DNA from: JBHELG01 sp046263195
GTDB lineage: Bacteria; Actinomycetota; Nitriliruptoria; Nitriliruptorales; JAHWKO01
DNA length: 56,507 bases
Direction of reading: 5' to 3'
NCBI GenBank assembly: GCA_046263195.1
Contig: JBHELG010000091.1
Location: 1 to 56,507 of the forward strand
Shown: piece by piece, positions 1 to 8,420 of the stretch
Layout of the letters: each line of letters begins with the position of its first letter
How positions within the stretch are numbered: position 1 is the stretch's first letter
The notes under the pieces: model-generated
What the model was told of the DNA's origin: nothing
The model's database searches: none
What the model saw: the letters and a program-made list of their open reading frames with translations, nothing else
Program-made: the position numbers and the translations under genes

Positions 1-12
1 AGGACCGCACTC

Positions 13-255
13 ATGCGCCCCGACCGCTCGCCCCCCTACCTGCCGGAGGAAGCGTTGGCCCTGCCGCCCTCCCGCTTCGCCGAGGAGCATGTCGTCCAGT
101 GCGACCAGTGCGGGAAGCACCTTCTCATCGGGGTTCTCAGTCTGGAGGACGAGGCCAGCGACGAGAGCAAGCGCCTCACCTGCCCGGTCTGCGATGCGGA
201 GGTGGTGGGCAGGCAACAGCCGCGACGAGTGCGAGGGATTCGCAAGAGGCTGTAG
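13..255 (+). CDS. Small zinc-ribbon protein, function unknown
   Basis: An 80-residue protein with two CxxC pairs (CDQCGK near residue 31 and CPVC near residue 57), the pattern of a single zinc ribbon. The tail is basic (RRVRGIRKRL), which would suit nucleic-acid contact, but no family is recognised. ATG is preceded by AGGA eight bases upstream at the very edge of the window, so the left neighbour is unknown. It converges on cydB, with 115 bases between stop codons holding nothing recognisable. The ORF is supported by the paired cysteines and the ribosome-binding site. The function is not. Confidence 0.55.
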   Translation: MRPDRSPPYLPEEALALPPSRFAEEHVVQCDQCGKHLLIGVLSLEDEASDESKRLTCPVCDAEVVGRQQPRRVRGIRKRL

Positions 256-370
256 CGCTGTCCCGAGCTCACCCTCACGTTGAGGGGTAATGGGACGGCC
301 CCCCCGACGTGTACTGTCCTCGACGTCATCCCCCTGGAACTTCGCCTTCGTTGCCTCTGCCGGGCCGAGG

Positions 371-1426
371 TCAACTGCTCGGGCTCGCATGGTCTGGAGC
401 GCCGCTTTGGGGCGGCAGGTCGACTTCGCTGCGCCTCCCCGTCCGCTGGAACAGGGCGAACAACAGGGCCAAAGACGGCACGAGAATCACACCCCCTGCC
501 ACCAGGCTCCACAGCAGCGCGGCGAGTGTCGCGGGAGGGGCGGCCGCTTCGAGAATGGTCAGGTGGCCGACGAGCATTTCGGGGTATTGCGCTGCCGCCC
601 ATCCCCAGATCACGGCAGCCACGGCCAGCGCTGCTGCCAACCGGGCGAGGGTGAAGCGCCGCTGCCACAGGAGCAACAGCGATGCGACTCCGCCTGCTGC
701 GGAGGTCACGATGAGAGGCAGCGCTCGAGTGGTGAGCCCCTGAAAGAGGCGGGGCGCGTCCTGGGCCAGGATTGCGATTCCCGCCAGGGCGACTGCCCCG
801 ACCACGATGCCGCCGGCGAGGGCGCGACGCCGAAACAGGGAAGCGAGGTGCTCGTCTCCGGTTCGTTCAGCGTCGCGGGTCAGGTAGACGGCAGCCAGGT
901 AGGCGGAGACGCCGACCGCCAGCGTGCCGCCGAGAAACGACGTGGGGTTTGTCCAGCTTCCGATGAGATCGCCGGCGGCGTTCCCGACCGGGACCCGGCC
1001 CGAGGCAACCGCGCCCGCAACCGTTCCGAGAAAGAAGGGGGTGAGGATCGAAGAGGTGGCGAAGGCGGCGCCGAATAGGCGCTGGAGCCCCACCTCGGGC
1101 ATCTCCTTGCGAAAGGCGAACGCCGCTCCACGGGCGATGATGCCGAAGGCGGCCAGGGTGAACGGCACGATGAGGGTGGAGGCAACCGAGGCAAACGCGG
1201 TCGGAAAGGCGGTCCAAAGCACCACGAGCACGAAGATGAGCCAGACGTGGTTGGCTTCCCAGATCGGGCCGATGGAGTGGGCGATGAGGTCCCGCTGGGC
1301 TCGCCCGCGGTCCGCGCCGCCGGCCACGAAATCCCAAAAGCCGCCACCGAAGTCGGCCCCGCCGAGCAGCACGTAAGCGGTGAGCCCCAGCCACATCACG
1401 ACCAAGATGACTTCCGCGGTGCTCAC
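371..1426 (-). CDS. cydB: Cytochrome bd quinol oxidase subunit II (CydB)
   Basis: A 351-residue polytopic membrane protein. The N-terminus STAEVILVVMWLGLTAYVLL followed by GGADFGGGFWD and later IGPIWEANHVWLIF are signatures of CydB, the subunit that packs against CydA in the cytochrome bd oxidase (quinol + O2 to quinone + water, in the cytoplasmic membrane). An upstream in-frame ATG exists at 1507, but that extension is hydrophilic and overlaps the end of cydA. The GTG at 1426 has GGAGGT seven bases before it and starts the conserved sequence, so it was chosen. It lies 61 bases after cydA on the same strand, as a two-gene operon. No cydDC transporter follows in the window. Confidence 0.95.
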   Translation of the reverse strand: MSTAEVILVVMWLGLTAYVLLGGADFGGGFWDFVAGGADRGRAQRDLIAHSIGPIWEANHVWLIFVLVVLWTAFPTAFASVASTLIVPFTLAAFGIIARGAAFAFRKEMPEVGLQRLFGAAFATSSILTPFFLGTVAGAVASGRVPVGNAAGDLIGSWTNPTSFLGGTLAVGVSAYLAAVYLTRDAERTGDEHLASLFRRRALAGGIVVGAVALAGIAILAQDAPRLFQGLTTRALPLIVTSAAGGVASLLLLWQRRFTLARLAAALAVAAVIWGWAAAQYPEMLVGHLTILEAAAPPATLAALLWSLVAGGVILVPSLALLFALFQRTGRRSEVDLPPQSGAPDHASPSS

Positions 1427-1487
1427 GGAACCACCTCCGTCGCTTTCTTGCCACGGCTGTTCTTGCGTCGCCCCCGGGGAGCGCCGC

Positions 1488-2837
1488 TCATGGGGAGGCT
1501 CCCTCATTCGCGTTTTCGCTCGTTTGTCCGCCCCCGAGCGGTTGGGCGGCCAGCCGGCGCAGGACGTAGAGACTGGCGGCAGTCAAGACCGTGTAGACGA
1601 CGATGAGTGCGTAGTAGCCGAGACGCACGTTGGGAGCCCGGGTGACGGCTTCGTCCACCCGCATGAGTCCGTATACGATCCAGGGCTGGCGTCCCACCTC
1701 GGTCACGACCCAGCCGGCTTCGACTGCTGCGGGTGCGGCGAACCCGGCAAGCACGGCAGCTCGCAGGAACCACTTCGAGGCCGGGATGTCGCGTCGCCGC
1801 CACCACGACCAAGCGAACCACAGCGCCAGCCCGAGCAGGAAGAACCCGATCGCCACCATGAGCTGGAACGCCGAGCGTACGACCGCTACCGGCGGCCACT
1901 GGTCACGAGGAAACTCCGCGAGACCGGTGACGATCGCATCCGTGTCACCTTCGGCCAGCCACGACAGTCCGCCGGGGATCTCGATCGCGTAGCGCACCTC
2001 ACCGTCGACCGGGAAACCCCCGATGCGCAGCGGAGCCTCGGCCTCGCTGTTGTACAACGCTTCGAGGGCAGCGAACTTGATGGGTTGGTAGTCCGCCAGG
2101 AAGCGCGCCGCCCAGTCCCCCACGACGATCTGCGGCAGAGTCAGGGCCGCAGCGAAAGCGAACGCAACCACGAAACCGCGGCGGTGGTAGACGCCGCCGC
2201 GCCCGCGCAGCAGCCCCCAGGCGTACACCGCGGCTACGGCAAACCCGGTCAGGATGTAGGCGGCCAGCAACATGTGGACGGTTTGAGGCGGGGTTGCGGG
2301 GTTGAGCATCGCCGCCCACGGGTCAACGCCGGTGACCTCTCCCGTGGACAGGTAGTGCTCCACATCGAAGCCGGCTGGCTGGTTCATCCACGCGTTGGCG
2401 GTCACGACGAACCAGGCCGACGCCGCACCCCCGATCGCCACGGGAATCAAGGTGGCGGCATGCCAACGTTGGGGCAGACGCCCCCAGCCGTAGAGATAGA
2501 TGCCCAGGAAGACCGCCTCGAGGAAGAACGCGAAGGCTTCGATGGCGAAGGGCAGCCCGATCACCTCTCCGAAGGTGCTCATCAGCCCGGGCCACAGGAT
2601 CCCCAACTCGAACGACAGGATGGTCCCTGATACGGCACCTATCGCGAACAGGACCGCAAGAGCCTTCGCCCAGCGCCGCGCCAGCAGACGATAGATCGGG
2701 TCTGCGGTCCGCAGTGCCCGCCACTCCGCGAAGCCCACCAACACCGGGAAGCCGACCCCCAAGCTGGCGAGGATGATGTGCCAGCCCAGCGACAAGGCCA
2801 TCTGCTGGCGAGCGGCCCACAAGTCGGCGCTCACCAC
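1488..2837 (-). CDS. cydA: Cytochrome bd quinol oxidase subunit I (CydA)
   Basis: A 449-residue membrane protein, the haem-carrying quinol-oxidising subunit. Seen in sequence: GWHIILASLGVGFP with the N-terminal haem-ligand His near residue 20, a conserved acidic helix FAIEAFAFFLEAVFLGIYLY, a TVHMLLAAYILTGF helix with a second candidate ligand His, and the C-terminal GRQPWIVYG motif. The length matches the short-Q-loop class (actinobacterial/Firmicutes and cyanide-insensitive types) rather than the longer E. coli form. Two adjacent GTG codons (2837, 2834) could start it; the upstream one is given. The tail is a short hydrophilic extension. Likely controlled by the Rex-like palindrome about 90 bases upstream. 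Confidence 0.95.
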   Translation of the reverse strand: MVSADLWAARQQMALSLGWHIILASLGVGFPVLVGFAEWRALRTADPIYRLLARRWAKALAVLFAIGAVSGTILSFELGILWPGLMSTFGEVIGLPFAIEAFAFFLEAVFLGIYLYGWGRLPQRWHAATLIPVAIGGAASAWFVVTANAWMNQPAGFDVEHYLSTGEVTGVDPWAAMLNPATPPQTVHMLLAAYILTGFAVAAVYAWGLLRGRGGVYHRRGFVVAFAFAAALTLPQIVVGDWAARFLADYQPIKFAALEALYNSEAEAPLRIGGFPVDGEVRYAIEIPGGLSWLAEGDTDAIVTGLAEFPRDQWPPVAVVRSAFQLMVAIGFFLLGLALWFAWSWWRRRDIPASKWFLRAAVLAGFAAPAAVEAGWVVTEVGRQPWIVYGLMRVDEAVTRAPNVRLGYYALIVVYTVLTAASLYVLRRLAAQPLGGGQTSENANEGASP

Positions 2838-2927
2838 CGCCAGGAGTTCGATGTCAGTCAGAGTGGTTGCACCTCTTCGAACGTCAACTACGTCTGCCCC
2901 GGCACATCATGCTCGCTCCTGCCCCAC

Positions 2928-2947
2928 TTTGGGAAATCCTTCACAAA
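2928..2947. promoter_or_regulatory. Candidate Rex (redox repressor) operator upstream of cydAB
   Basis: The 20-base sequence reads TTTGGGAA-ATCC-TTCACAAA. The two 8-base arms are inverted repeats with one mismatch (TTTGtGAA would be perfect) and a 4-base spacer, matching the general Rex operator pattern TTGTGAA-N4-TTCACAA. Rex is known to repress cydA operons in Streptomyces in response to NADH/NAD+. The site lies 91 bases upstream of the cydA start in the 340-base divergent gap 2838-3177, where no other feature is seen. No rex gene is in the window, so the assignment rests on motif and context. Confidence 0.6.
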
Positions 2948-3177
2948 CCTTCCTGGAGAACGACCCGGGTGGTCAGCCGGTTCCCGTTGCCCGTCCCGGG
3001 CCGAGCCCGAGCAAGGAGGCCCCGTTGCGGGCTTCCATTCGAGGTCTTCGTCACAGCTCGTCCATCTCCAGCTGCTACCTTCAGCCCCCAAGCGGCCATT
3101 GCAGTGATCCCCGGACGCCTAGGAAGGATCGACCTACGCCACCCGAGGCCCCGTCCACGAGGACCGCCACCCTTGCC

Positions 3178-3711
3178 TTGAAGGAGTGGGGGTCGGTCGT
3201 GCACGCCCTGCTCGACGGTCGCCAGACGATCCTGCTGCGGAAGGGTGGTATACGCGAGCGGTCGTTCGCGGTCCGCGGGACCACCTTCGTTCTGTACCCG
3301 ACCGTCGAGCACAGTCACCATCATCGGGTCCGCCCCCAGTACGCGGATCTCCTCGCCCGCGGGGCGGCGGACGTCGCCCACGACCGGCGCACATTGCGCT
3401 GTCGGGTGCAGCTGATCGAGGTGGTGACGGTGGCTCACCCCGACGGGCTGCGTGAACTGGGAGATCTGCACATCTACGGCGAGGAACACGTTGAAGAGAG
3501 GTTGGCCTTCCGGCCCCGCCATCCCCTGCACGTGCTAGTGGCTCAGGCGGCCGCACTCCGCCCGCCTGTCACGATTCGCACCGAAGAGGAGCACGGCGGC
3601 TGCAGCTCGTGGGTCGACCTCGCCCTTCACTGGGACGGGAACGCGGAGACTCCCGTGCTGACGCTGGCGGAACTCGACGCGGTTGCCCAGCGGGTGAGAT
3701 CAGCCGTGTAG
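3178..3711 (+). CDS. DUF1802 family protein
   Basis: About 177 residues. The opening ALKEWGSVVHALLDGRQTIL followed by LLRKGGIRE, then a TTFVLYPTVEHSHHHRVRP segment, is the characteristic start of the DUF1802 family, found mostly in cyanobacteria and some actinobacteria, with no established biochemical role. The open frame continues upstream but that part is not family-like. A TTG at 3178 sits where family members begin (LKEW), with a weak GAGGA about 12 bases before it. A GTG at 3199 is the next option, so the start is uncertain. The gene is divergent from cydAB and is followed by a palindromic repeat cluster. Confidence 0.75.
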   Translation: MKEWGSVVHALLDGRQTILLRKGGIRERSFAVRGTTFVLYPTVEHSHHHRVRPQYADLLARGAADVAHDRRTLRCRVQLIEVVTVAHPDGLRELGDLHIYGEEHVEERLAFRPRHPLHVLVAQAAALRPPVTIRTEEEHGGCSSWVDLALHWDGNAETPVLTLAELDAVAQRVRSAV

Positions 3712-3719
3712 GCACCCCG

Positions 3720-3840
3720 GGAGCGGTCTTGTAGGAGCGGGTCTTACGCAGCAAAGCCCGCGACAAGATGGTCCAAGACCGGGGCGGGAAAAACCAGGGC
3801 GGGAGCGGTCTTGGCTTGTCCAGACCGCGGGCGGGAAAAA
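3720..3840. repeat. Palindromic intergenic repeat cluster (family A)
   Basis: Between the DUF1802 stop and the cupin remnant. The clearest copy (about 3802-3836) contains GGGAGCGGTCTTGGCTTG followed by AGACCGCGGGCGGGA, which folds as a hairpin. A second, diverged copy (about 3720-3780) contains GGAGCGGTCTTG and a GTCCAAGACC arm, and both end in a GGCGGGAAAAA-like tail. The same core occurs at 17903-18006 and 55335-55425, and related tandem units at 24609-24770 and 41440-41500. It has no coding potential of its own, although the shifted cupin frame reads through it. Confidence 0.75.
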
Positions 3841-4241
3841 CTACGCGTAGCCGTCGGGCACCGGTCTGAGCACCTCCATCGAGTACCTGCCCGCGATCTT
3901 GGACAGGGACTCGGGGGCGGAGTGGTCCTTCCGCGCATCGCTTCCGCGAGGTCGTCGAAATATCCCACCATGGCGGCAGGTGTGCAGAAGTTGAGCTTGC
4001 GACTGACCACGTTGCCTACCCTGAAACCGTGAGGCGTTCCGGTTGGGATGTAAATGAACGACCCGGCCGAACACACCACCTCTTCACGGCCCAGGAACAT
4101 GAGGTACTCGCCTTCGAGCACATAGAAGGCTTCGGCGGCGTCGTGGTGGACGTGGAGAGGCGGACCTAACCCGGGCGGCTCCTCGGCTTCGAGCAGGGAG
4201 AACGCCTCGCCCGTTGCTTCGGGCGAGGCCTTGGCGGCCAT
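3841..4241 (-). pseudogene. Cupin-domain protein interrupted by a frameshift
   Basis: The first ~100 residues form a single cupin beta-barrel: PLHVHHDAAEAFYVLEGEYL carries the HxH...E metal motif and IPTGTPHGF its second-half His. After YFDDLAEAM (near 3935) the frame runs into a low-complexity tail that ends inside the repeat at 3744. The neighbouring frame instead gives KDHSAPESLSKIAGRYSMEV then LRPVPDGYA and a stop at 3841, which is the kind of ending seen in related cupins (Y-x-MEV-x-PVP). A net one-base loss or two-base gain around GATGCGCGGAAGG therefore breaks the gene, either as a true mutation or a sequence error. Likely a small-molecule-binding cupin. The target is unknown. Confidence 0.75.
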
Positions 4242-4383
4242 GAGAAACCCTCCCAGATCGAATCCGCCTACCCTCGCCCGCTTGAAGAACGAGCGCCCCG
4301 CCTGTGTCCGCGCCCATGCACGCTCCTCCCTGTCATCCGGTCACTCCGCCCCAGCCCGGCCGCACCGGCGCCTGCCAGCCACC

Positions 4384-5187
4384 TCAAGGACGACGGATGG
4401 CCGCGATCACCTGCCGGGCGGTGTGCTCGCTCGCTGCCGCCACGAACCCGAGGTCTCGCCCCGCCTGATCCTCGCCGGGCCGCATCGGGAAGGGCCCCTC
4501 GCCAGATACCGCCACCACCACACCACCCGCCTCGAGGACGAGCAGGATTCCAGCCGCGACGTCCCATACATGGACCCCGGCGTGCATCGACGCCACCAAC
4601 GCGCCTTGGGCGACCGACGCGAGGTGCAGGGACTCGCAGCCGAGCACGCGGGGCTTGAGTGGCTTTTCCAGCACATAGGAGCGTCCCAGCGCAGACGAAA
4701 GACCCAACAGGGCGTTCTCGACCCGGCCCGGCTCGCTCCAGTCGACGTCGCTCACGGCCAGGCGATCCCCTTGATGGAACGTCTCCTTGCCGGCGACCGC
4801 GCCTCGAGAGGCCACCGTCCGGTAGCGGGCATCCAGCGCCGGGGCATCCACCAGGCCGAGCACCGGCCGACCCTCGTAGGCCAGGCCGATCGAGATTGTC
4901 CAGTTGGGGTTGCCCTGCACGAAGTTGGTGGTGCCGTCGATGGGGTCGACCACCCAGCACCAGGCCCCGCCCTGGAACGCGGTGCCGAGCTCCTCAGAGA
5001 CGACCTCGTGCTCGGGGAAGCGTTCGCCGAGGGCTTCGGCTATGCGTTCGTCAGCCTTCACGTCGGCGTCCGTCACCAACGTCCCGTCGTCCTTCACTTC
5101 CGCCTGCTGCCGCCCGAACCGGTCGAGCAGCCACGGGCGCAGGTCGTCTGCGAGCTCCTCGACGAACCGTAAGGCGGCATCGAGCAC
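4384..5187 (-). CDS. Inositol monophosphatase family phosphatase
   Basis: About 267 residues with the lithium-sensitive phosphatase signature: an EVVSEELGT metal-site glutamate segment, WVVDPIDGTTNFV (Asp-rich metal-binding motif) and the C-terminal WDVAAGILLVLEAGG. The family dephosphorylates inositol phosphate, histidinol phosphate or related sugar phosphates using Mg2+. Substrate cannot be told from sequence, although inositol phosphatase would fit a mycothiol producer. The long open frame upstream (to 5634) is antisense to other coding remnants and not family-like. GTG at 5187 gives the family length, and a TTG at 5223 with a GGGGGCGG stretch just before it is an alternative. The downstream cupin is co-directional. 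Confidence 0.85.
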   Translation of the reverse strand: MLDAALRFVEELADDLRPWLLDRFGRQQAEVKDDGTLVTDADVKADERIAEALGERFPEHEVVSEELGTAFQGGAWCWVVDPIDGTTNFVQGNPNWTISIGLAYEGRPVLGLVDAPALDARYRTVASRGAVAGKETFHQGDRLAVSDVDWSEPGRVENALLGLSSALGRSYVLEKPLKPRVLGCESLHLASVAQGALVASMHAGVHVWDVAAGILLVLEAGGVVVAVSGEGPFPMRPGEDQAGRDLGFVAAASEHTARQVIAAIRRP

Positions 5188-5316
5188 GGCCCACTCGGAC
5201 GCCCCCAGCTGCGGGTTCTCCAACGCCGCCCCCGTCGGTCTGCGAGCCCGGCCGAACCTACCAGTGCGAAGGGGCTGCGGTTCCCGTCCACAGGCGAAGC
5301 CACAATCCCGGCGTAC

Positions 5317-6535
5317 ATGTCTCAGAGCGAACGTATGATCGGTTGCATGGAAGAGATCATGCGGGCGGGACTCTCGCCTGCGCGCTGTCGGTTTTCGCCC
5401 CCGCCACTGCCTCTGGATCGGAGGTTGTCGAGTTGGTTGAGGTGCTGGCCCGGGGGGAGAAGCTGTGCGCGGCGGCCCGGGCGAGGGCCGCGGCCCGCGT
5501 CGACGATGCGAGGCCCATCGCTTTAAGGGCCATCGTTCCGGGGCGCAGTGGCTGGCCAGAACCCTGGGCACCAGCCCAAAAGAGGCCGCCACTCGCCTAG
5601 AGACCGCCAAGGCAGTAGAGAGCCTTGCCGCCACCTATGAGGCGTTCGTCGCTGGGCGCATCTCGGAGGCACAGGTCGCTGAGGTGGCCAAGGCCGCAAC
5701 GGTTGACCCGTCAGCCGAAGTTGGGCTGTTGGAAGTGGCTGAACATGCTGACTGGCGCAGTCTGAAAGACCAGGTCCGGCAGGTGCGTCTGAAACGTCGA
5801 GACATAACGCGAGGCCCTCCACGAGCGTCAACACCGGGCCCGCGAATTTGCGCACTGGGTCGACGACGAGGGCATGGTGGCGGGGCACTTTCGGCTTCCC
5901 CCCGAGCTGGGCGCCCCGCTGGTCAACCGTATCGACGCCCAGACCGACCGCGAATACCGCAGAGCCTGGCGGCAGGGAGGGCGTGAGTCGCGGGCCGCCT
6001 ATGCAGCAGACGCCCTCGTCAAGCTGCTGTCCGGGCAAGGTGCTGGCAGCCCCTCGCGGGCCGACGTCGTCGTGGTGGTCGACCTCGAGGCCCTCCGTCG
6101 CGGCCATCCCCAAGACGGGGAGCGCTGCCACTTCCCCGGAGTGGGACCCCTGCCGGCCGACCTTGCCCGTCGGATGGCCTCAGACGCCTTCCTCAAGGCA
6201 GTAGTGGTGGACGGCTGTGAAATCAAGAAAGTCAAGCACTTCGGCCCGCCGCATCCCCGCCGAGGTTCGGACTGCCCTCGACCTGGGGAAGCCGCCCGAG
6301 TTGGACGGGGCGGTATGCGTGGAGGAGGGTTGCGGCCGCCGTGACGGCCTCGAGTGGGACACAAAGAACCGCTAGCCCGCCGCGGGCCCACCAACTACCG
6401 CAACCTCGAACCGCGCTGCCGCGCCCATCACCACGAAAAGTCCCAACGAGACCTCCAAGCAGGCCTGCTCTCCGGACCCGACCCCGCCTTGAGGACCGCC
6501 GCCGCCTGGCGGGAGGCGTCAGGCCAGCTGAGGGT
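5317..6535 (+). pseudogene. Degraded DUF222 / HNH endonuclease (13E12-type) gene
   Basis: Fragments of one protein appear in order on the same strand in different frames: VVELVEVLARGEKLCAAAR (about 5420), AVESLAATYEAFVAGRISEA (5600s), MVAGHFRLPPELGAPL through PGVGPLPADLARRMASDAFL (5870-6195), RIPAEVRTALDLGKPPEL and CGRRDGLEWDTKNR then a TAG (6250-6375), and finally GPTNYRNLEPRCRAHHHEK (about 6384). This is the layout of DUF222 proteins ending in an HNH nuclease (C...GLEWDH...P..LC..HH). At least four frame changes and one stop are needed, and the HNH Asp-His has become Asp-Thr, so it is dead. Such genes are repetitive, transposon-like elements in actinobacteria. Confidence 0.85.
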
Positions 6536-6574
6536 GTATCTATGTCACCCGGCTCTTGGAAGGAAGGAGACCGC

Positions 6575-7135
6575 ATGGATGCGATGACGCTGCTGGCCTC
6601 CCAGCACAGGACGGTGGAAAAGGCCTTCTCGCAGTTCGAGGAACTCGATCCCGACGCCAGCGCCCGAAGACTCTCTCTCGCTCGCGGCATCATCCGCAGC
6701 CTTTCGGTGCATGCCGCCCTCGAGGAGCAGGTCTTCTACCCTGGCGTGCGGCTGGCGGCACCGCGACTGGATGAGCAGATCCAGGCTGACCTCGATGAGC
6801 ACCAGCGGGCCAAAGAGCTGTTGGCACGCTGGGAGACCCTACGGGCGGACGACCCCGAATTCGACGAGGTGTTAACCGAGATCCGCGCCTTGATCCTCGA
6901 GCATGTCGTCGACGAGGAGGAGCGACTTTTTCCTGCTGTCGCCGGTGAGGTGCCGGCTGTGATGGTCGCGCAGATGGCGCTTGCAATGCAGGCCCTCGCG
7001 TTCGTCTCACCGACACGGCCCCACCCCGAGGCCCCGAACCAGCCGCCGCTCAATCTGCTGGTCGGCCCGCTGGCCACTGCCTTCGACTACCTCAAGGATG
7101 TGGTGAAACGGTCGGGCGGCTCCATGACTCCCTGA
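6575..7135 (+). CDS. Hemerythrin-like HHE-domain protein
   Basis: A 186-residue, mostly helical protein. Metal-ligand pattern of hemerythrin-like domains: a first His in ASQHRTVEKAF, HAALEEQVFYP (HxxxE), DEHQRAKELL, and EHVVDEEERLFP (HxxxE). Such domains bind a di-iron centre and act in oxygen, NO or redox sensing or iron handling. ATG 6575 has AAGGAGA six bases upstream and begins exactly at the conserved N-terminus. The longer open frame upstream belongs to the pseudogene. Stand-alone gene, converging on the alcohol dehydrogenase. Confidence 0.88.
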   Translation: MDAMTLLASQHRTVEKAFSQFEELDPDASARRLSLARGIIRSLSVHAALEEQVFYPGVRLAAPRLDEQIQADLDEHQRAKELLARWETLRADDPEFDEVLTEIRALILEHVVDEEERLFPAVAGEVPAVMVAQMALAMQALAFVSPTRPHPEAPNQPPLNLLVGPLATAFDYLKDVVKRSGGSMTP

Positions 7136-7148
7136 TATGCGGCCTGGT

Positions 7149-7190
7149 GTGGTATCACGGCCGCCTGGCGGACCGTGGTATCACGGCCGC
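7149..7190. repeat. 26-base direct repeat at convergent gene ends
   Basis: GTGGTATCACGGCCGC occurs at 7149-7164 and again, identical, at 7175-7190. The second copy contains the stop codon of the alcohol dehydrogenase (minus strand). The gap between the two convergent genes is only 45 bases, so the duplication makes up most of it. Not a hairpin terminator; probably a local duplication. Confidence 0.8.
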
Positions 7191-8353
7191 AGGACGACTT
7201 TCACGCATTCGTCCTGCTTGTTCTTGAAGATGTCATAGCCATGGGGAGCATCTGCGAGCTCCATGCGATGTGTGATGATGTAGCTCGGATCGATCTCTCC
7301 CCTCTCGATGCGCCTGAGCAGCGGACGCATGTAGCGCTGGACGTGACACTGACCGGACCGGATCGTGAGCGAGCGGTTCACCACCGCTCCCATCGGGAAC
7401 TTGTCCACGACCCCCCCGTAGACGCCCACCACGGAAACCGTGCCGCCGTTGCGGCAGCTCATGATCGCTTCCCGCAGCGCGTGTGATCTGCCGGTCTCCA
7501 TCCGCGTGAGCTGCTTGGCCTTGTCATAGGCGTTGACCGGAGCAGAGGGATGGTGCGCCTCCATTCCGACCGCTTCTATACAGGCGTCAGGACCGCGTCC
7601 CGCGGTCAACTCCTGCAACGCTTCCAAGACGTCGCTCTCTTCGTAGTTCAGGGTCTCGGCGCCCGTGTTCTCGCGGGCCATGCGCAGGCGGGTCGGAAAA
7701 CGGTCGATCGCGATCACTCGCTCGGCACCGAGGAGGAAGGCGCTTGCGATCGCAAATTGACCGACGGGGCCAGCGCCCCAAACCGCGATCACATCGCCGG
7801 GTTGGATGTCACAGAGTTCTGCACCCATGTAGCCGGTAGGCAGGATGTCCGAAAGGAACAGGACCTGCTCGTCTGAAAGGTCGCTGGTGATCTTCAGCAG
7901 CCCGACATCCGCAAACGGCACCCGTACGTATTCCGCCTGACCTCCGGCGTAGCCGCCGAGCATGTGCGAATAGCCGAAAATCCCTGCGGGCGAATGGCCC
8001 CATAGCTTCTCGGCGATGCCCGCATTCGGATTGGAGTTCTCGCACAATGAGTACAGCTCACGCACACAGGCGGTGCAGTTGCCGCAGGCGATGGGGAACG
8101 GGACGACGACACGGTCTCCCACCTGAAGGTCCCTCACGCCCGGGCCGACCTCGATCACCTCACCCATGAACTCGTGACCGAGAATGTCGCCCTTGCGCAT
8201 GGTGGGGACATAGCCGTCATAGAGGTGCAGGTCGGAGCCGCAGATGGCGGTCGAAGTGACCCGCACGATGGCGTCGCGCTCGCCCAAGATCTTTGGCTCG
8301 GGCACCTGCCGCACCTCGACCCGCTTCGAACCCATCCAACAGTTCGCTTTCAT
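7181..8353 (-). CDS. Zinc-dependent alcohol/formaldehyde dehydrogenase (MDR family)
   Basis: A 390-residue medium-chain dehydrogenase. Catalytic-zinc motifs CGSDLHLYDG and GHEFMGEV, the four-cysteine structural zinc loop CGNCTACVRELYSLC, and a Rossmann fold AVWGAGPVGQFAI. The insertion before GGTVSVVGVYGG (PVNAYDKAKQ...) resembles the glutathione-independent formaldehyde dehydrogenase branch, so small aldehyde or alcohol oxidation with NAD is likely. Substrate is inferred. ATG 8353 has GGAGGG ten bases before it. Transcribed behind the SRPBCC gene with a 67-base gap, likely one operon. Confidence 0.88.
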   Translation of the reverse strand: MKANCWMGSKRVEVRQVPEPKILGERDAIVRVTSTAICGSDLHLYDGYVPTMRKGDILGHEFMGEVIEVGPGVRDLQVGDRVVVPFPIACGNCTACVRELYSLCENSNPNAGIAEKLWGHSPAGIFGYSHMLGGYAGGQAEYVRVPFADVGLLKITSDLSDEQVLFLSDILPTGYMGAELCDIQPGDVIAVWGAGPVGQFAIASAFLLGAERVIAIDRFPTRLRMARENTGAETLNYEESDVLEALQELTAGRGPDACIEAVGMEAHHPSAPVNAYDKAKQLTRMETGRSHALREAIMSCRNGGTVSVVGVYGGVVDKFPMGAVVNRSLTIRSGQCHVQRYMRPLLRRIERGEIDPSYIITHRMELADAPHGYDIFKNKQDECVKVVLRP

Positions 8354-8420
8354 CTTGCGGTCCCTCCACGATGTTGCCGCCACTCGGCTGCAGGCACGGG
8401 GCGCTCGGTGACCGTCGGGG

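Noticed and set aside
1380..2630. 416-residue plus-strand ORF opposite cydA
   Set aside because: Shadow of cydA codon structure; low-complexity composition and no recognisable motif.
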